64,000 nucleotides of DNA from Rhizophagus clarus. Taxonomy: Eukaryota > Glomeromycota > Glomeromycetes > Glomerales > Glomeraceae. This document shows, piece by piece, positions 59,360 through 64,000 of the stretch (within the stretch, counting starts at the first letter, position 1; each line of letters starts with the position of its first letter). The stretch covers positions 498,501-562,500 of the forward strand of contig BLAL01000053.1 in assembly GCA_015698045.1 (NCBI GenBank). The letters run 5' to 3'. The position numbers and the translations under genes were made by a program. A model generated the notes under the pieces. That model worked only from the letters and a program-made list of their open reading frames with translations, was not told the origin of the DNA and ran no database searches.

Positions 59360-62300
59360 GCTCTATGTTTTTGTATATAACCATGACACGCAAGCGTCAA
59401 CCATAGGTATGAATGTTAAATCCATATAATTAACTTTCATTGATTATCTCAATATGTTGCGAACTTTCATTGGTCTAGTGTGAAAATGCCCGGTTTGAAA
59501 TAATAGTAATTACCTACCATAAATAATTATTGGCAGCATCTATCAACTTTAAATTTCATTTTCCGTGTTATTTTTCACGTCCATACATATTGCGCATTTT
59601 TATTTTTAAAAAATCACTTTTATTTAACGGGATAAAAAAAATTTTATTTCTTTTTGAGTCGTTTAAATTCGTTAAATATATACTGTATCATTGCATTACA
59701 TGCATTCATGGCATGTATATGGTCCGATCATTTACATCCAACACGATAATAACACGATAATAGCACGATATAAAATATTACAGTAAATATATATATGTAC
59801 AAATAAAAAAAACTTTTTTAGGTTCTTTACTTTTCTTTCAAATTTCTAAAATGAAAACGAAATTGTACGTATTCAAGTTTCAAATTTCGCATGATTCTCA
59901 TGATTTTCACAATACGTATTATCTATTAAAATGTTCATTGATATTTCAATATGGTACATATTACTAAAAAAATGTTAATAGTATACTATTTTTGGATTGG
60001 GAAAATCCTACAATTAATAATAAAATTTTATATTGGTATTATTTATATTTACGGTATTTTTAAGTAAAAGATTTATATTATAAAGATTTATCGACATAGA
60101 TTGATATTGATGAAAACAAATTGGGAAGTCATTATGGGACTTACAGTAGATTTGATAAAATATATTGAAATCAAATTTGGAATTAGATGAAAAATTGAAA
60201 AAAAATTGGCTATTTATTATCTAAGAAAGATTTTATGCGAGACGCAGTATGTAAATATGTATACATTTTGCAGGGAGTCGGTGACACGTTATAAAAAAAT
60301 TTACTATTATTAGATATTTTTTTTAACTTGTAAAATAAATTTATTATTATTAAATTTTTTTTTTTTTTTTGTTTTTTAATTTTATTTTTATTTTATTTTA
60401 TTTTATTTTATATTTTTTTCTTTAAAAATTATGTTCGCAACCAGTTCAACTATTGATTAATAATTAAATTTGTTCATAAATAGAGACCTGCATTGATCTC
60501 CTTTGGAATCCAATCAATTTTAGTACATTACTTGTAATATCTAATATCATACATACTATAATCGTGTTAGTCCTAACGCTACTAATTAATATTTAATGAG
60601 TTTACGCAGAATATTACTAAATATGAGATAGATTATATTTAAATTTAATACGTCATTTTAAAATTACTTTATTTGTTTAGAAATTGTTGTTTTGAGTTAT
60701 AGTTTGTGAAATTTCGCCATCCTTTTTTTGTAAATCGATAACCACCAAATAAAAATTATTTTGAACCATACCTTCGTTCGAAAATAAAAATTATTTTATG
60801 TTAACAGTTAGTTTTAATTACTTTTATTATCATTATTATCATTATATTACCCCCCTGCTAATACAGTTAAGAGATTAAATGTTATCATTATTCGTAATAT
60901 AATTAATTTCATAATTCCAGTAGAAACAAAATATTTTATTTGCAATAAATGAGACGCTAAAAATATTAATAAATACTGGAAGAATTAGAAGAAAACGAAA
61001 GAAATATTTATAGGTCAAATTCCACTAATTAATATGTAAAGTTAGTAGCGATGAAAATGATTGTAAGAAAGACGTGAATTTACTAAAAGATTTAAGAAAA
61101 TTTATAATTTTATAAAAGGATTACCCCAAACGAAATGAAGCTTTATGGAAAAATTAACGAGAATAATTAACAACAAAGAAGTTAGCAATTAACTTGGTAG
61201 AACAAATTCTATCCTAATTAAATTAACAAGATGCAACTCTCGTTGTTAAAGATTGTCAGATTTTGTCCACATTCTCCATATTATTTTGATTGTTCTTTAC
61301 TATACTACTTCTCCATCTAGAACTGTCGTGTCTCGTGCAATCCCACGTGAAAGTTAATAACATATTATTTTCAATTGATCATACTTTAATTTGAAGGCTG
61401 ATGAATTCAAAGTAACCACTGATTTCGCTTTTTCGGCTTTTGATTCTGTAAAAATAAAAGTTTTTTTTTTATTAATAAAGGGAACGAATTGATTTATGGA
61501 TTCCATAGTTGCTACATAGACAAATCTTTCAAAAATCCTGTTGCCACCTGGTCACCCATTATTTGCTTTTTTATGTATTTTATATCATATGAGAAGATAC
61601 AGTAATAACAGTACATTAATTATCGAGTTGATCATTGATTGAATCATGTGTTGGGTTCTCGCATATTTGATTGGTTATTGGATTTTACGATTAAAAACTC
61701 GGCGTATAAAACGTATCTAGATATCAAGATCTCTTCAAGTAAATAAATAAATAACGTATCTTGATATCAAAAAAAAAAAAATTCTTTGCTTTATTGGACC
61801 TGCAAAGATGTAGGAATTATTTAGGAGAAAGTCAAGAAATATTACTTTATTCGGTATTTCCAGAATATTAACTTTATACGCAAAAAATGAAGTAAAAAAA
61901 TTTGCAATACATTATCACATTTCTTTCAAACTAATTTTCTTGTTGATACGGTCAACCCTTCATAAATGTGCTTTTTACAAATACACACCCATTATTGATC
62001 ACATAACGAGTAACATCAACATTTTTCCTAAATTAAGTTGCAAATTTTTATTTTTTCACCGATTTTAATCTGACTTCTTCTGCATTAAAAAAAAATTTTT
62101 TTAATAAACTATATTATAAAGTTTATAATCCAAAAGTAAAATCTATATAATGATTTACAACTACTTTTGATTTGCATATAAGGGACGCATAAAACAAAAA
62201 AAAAATATGCATATGTAAGATGAAATTATGTTTGTTCTTGGCCACTCAAATGCATGGTAGTCTAACCTACACCAATTCCTCCTCCTAAATATCATATAGA

Positions 62301-62750
62301 AGCAGCAAGCTTCGTTTAGGTAAAAAAAATAAATTACAGTACTAGTACAATCCAATTAATAATTGAGGTTAAATTAAAATAAAATAATATTGTTGGCAGT
62401 TAAGAACGAAAAATTGAGTGCATTAAAGCAAGAAATTATTTTTGCAAAAATTCTTTCACACTTCTTATTTATTTTTATTGTCCGAAGCGGAGCAGAGTTC
62501 TGATCGACTGATGGCAAATTTGTGCCATTCACGTTTAATATTGTAGACTTCATCCTATGCAATGGTCATCTGTCCGTACACGTTATAAATTATTAGTCAG
62601 CATGGAAATTAACCCGGTAATTGGAAATTATACCATTTACTTTGTTTTTGGCGTATTTTTGGGGTATGATAGGAAAGTGATTTAGGATAATATCTAATGT
62701 GTATTTGATTCTATTCATATATTATGTTACTTATTTTATTTTGAATAATC
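59360..62750. other. Intergenic, AT-rich
   Basis: Contains (TTTTA)n at about 60385-60412 and a direct repeat aacgtatct(a/t)gatatcaa near 61709 and 61753. Open frames at 59530, 62161 and 62374 are not supported. Confidence 0.45.
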
Positions 62751-62779
62751 ATGAGTAAATTCCCTATGAAAAAAAGATC

Positions 62780-64000
62780 ATCCAATATTTGTGCAATATT
62801 TGTTCAATTATGTGTGAAAATCATTCAATTATTGCAGTTTTTTGGATAAAAATGACCATGCAGTTATTTATAGTATGCTAAAAGTGTGCAAGTTTTGTAC
62901 AATTGAAAATAAACTTAAATTTAAAATATAGAAAATATTCAATTTTTGCGCAATAAAAATTTTAGGGTATAAAATTTGTATTTAAGATACAGAAAGCATT
63001 CAATTTTTGAGTAATCCTACCATACAATATTTGACCACTTTTTGGGGCAAATAGACCATTTTTAACCATCATTACGAATATATTTTCCTAAGCGATTTAT
63101 GCAGTAAGTTTACACAAAATTCAACTGCATATTTGTTTATAAATGGGTATCTTCTGGACCTATTGGTACAATTTTTGTAGTGCTTCGTAACTAAAAAAAG
63201 CCAAAACTTTTATTAAGTTACAGAATTAGTTCCAGCCAGAATTATAATTTGGCCAGATTTATGCATCTTAAAATTGTATATTAATCACGTGATCCAATCG
63301 TCAAAATAAATATGACGCGAAATGTTTGTTTTTTTTTTAAAAAACCTTTTAACTTCAAAATTTCAGGTAAAAAAAACTTGTTTTATCTTTTTATTTATTT
63401 TCCTAACTTTTTTACATTTTAACGTTAGTAACTTGCTTATTTACTAACTTCATACTTTTTTTACTACTAACACTAATAATTTATTATTACTTTCAACACT
63501 TGCTAATCATATTTTTTTATATATTACTAGCTAATACTAATAATTTACTTTTCAACACTACTAATTTGCTTTCTTTACTAACTTCATACTTTTTATTTTA
63601 TACTTATAATTTTCTTACACTAATAATTTACGCTTCTTTGATACTCTACTAATTTACTGTTACTAACATCATATTACTTTATTTTATTTCTACATTTATG
63701 ATTTATATCAAAATATAGTATTTTATTTATGAATATTTTGTATATTTTTATATTTTAAATTAATAAAAATTCATAATTTTACTTTATAAATTTGCCTGTC
63801 ATTACTGTAAAATTTTAGTATTTGACCTATCATAATACCTAAAATTCGGCCTAAAATTTGGCTCAAAAATTGGACAATAATCGTATAAATTCAGGACAAA
63901 AATAGGATAATTATTGTACGAATTACCATGCAATTATTGTGTGATTTATTGCAATTTTTAGCACAATTATTGCACAATTATTGTACAGTCAAATATATAG
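62780..64000. repeat. Dispersed ttgtgcaat / accatgcaattatt repeat region, possibly one element
   Basis: Short motifs such as tgtgcaatatttgt (near 62791), gaccatgcagttatt (62854), accatgcaattattg (63926) and gcacaattattgcaca recur, the last in inverse orientation at the window end. Between 63410 and 63690 a degenerate tandem array of actaataattta/ttactaacttcatac units is present. The ends could be inverted termini of an element running past the window; this is uncertain. Confidence 0.3.

Overview
The window reads as nuclear DNA of an AT-rich, repeat-rich eukaryote, most likely a glomeromycotan (arbuscular mycorrhizal) fungus close to Rhizophagus. The reasons are short GT-AG introns of 60-105 bp, protein kinases with an N-terminal Cys-rich domain, UDP-glycosyltransferases with a signal peptide and C-terminal anchor, Crinkler-type effector remnants, SWIM-finger MULE and BED-hAT transposase remnants, and a LINE-type ORF1. 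The assignment rests on recalled family knowledge; no search was run. I recognised no tRNA, rRNA or CRISPR array.

Layout: 0-3.5 kb holds an inverted-repeat element, a decayed Crinkler P-loop NTPase and an unidentified decayed gene. 6.5-8.0 kb is an intact two-intron kinase-fold gene that has lost both catalytic aspartates (a predicted pseudokinase). 8.6-11.2 kb holds relics, including a retropepsin-like fragment with DTC in place of DTG. 14.5-21.9 kb is a tandem segmental duplication carrying two UDP-glycosyltransferases on the minus strand: a dead copy (14.5-16.5 kb) and an intact five-exon copy (18.9-20.9 kb, 554 aa).

22.0-26.8 kb is a transposon graveyard. A Tigger/pogo-like TIR element is interrupted by a hAT-like MITE, followed by a further palindromic hAT-like MITE, and by a decayed hAT transposase gene itself split by another hAT-like MITE. 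Three of these show perfect 8-bp target-site duplications. 28.2-33.6 kb is a minus-strand kinase pseudogene whose N-terminal half is duplicated and whose kinase exon is split by a 1.84-kb poly(A)-tailed retroposon encoding only a LINE ORF1-like protein, with a 15-bp target-site duplication.

38.7-39.2 kb holds a small two-exon gene, easily missed, for a secreted, Kex2-processed peptide with 12 cysteines in 42 mature residues; this is the most interesting item. 40-43 kb has a decayed SWIM-finger MULE transposase, an unrecognised 196-aa gene and a Crinkler N-terminal relic. 43.3-46.4 kb has paired long hairpins and two related pyrimidine-rich minisatellites. 47-48 kb is an orphan multi-pass membrane protein. 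52.1-54.1 kb is a four-exon nuclear-type protein with a 21-nt micro-exon. 56.4-57.5 kb is a multi-exon coiled-coil protein. The remainder is AT-rich intergenic DNA with scattered relics.

Apparently intact genes are few: the pseudokinase, the UGT, the Cys-rich peptide, and the orphans at 41.7, 47.0, 52.1 and 56.5 kb. They do not form a pathway; the secreted peptide and the pseudokinase are plausible lineage-specific signalling or symbiosis components, which is inference.
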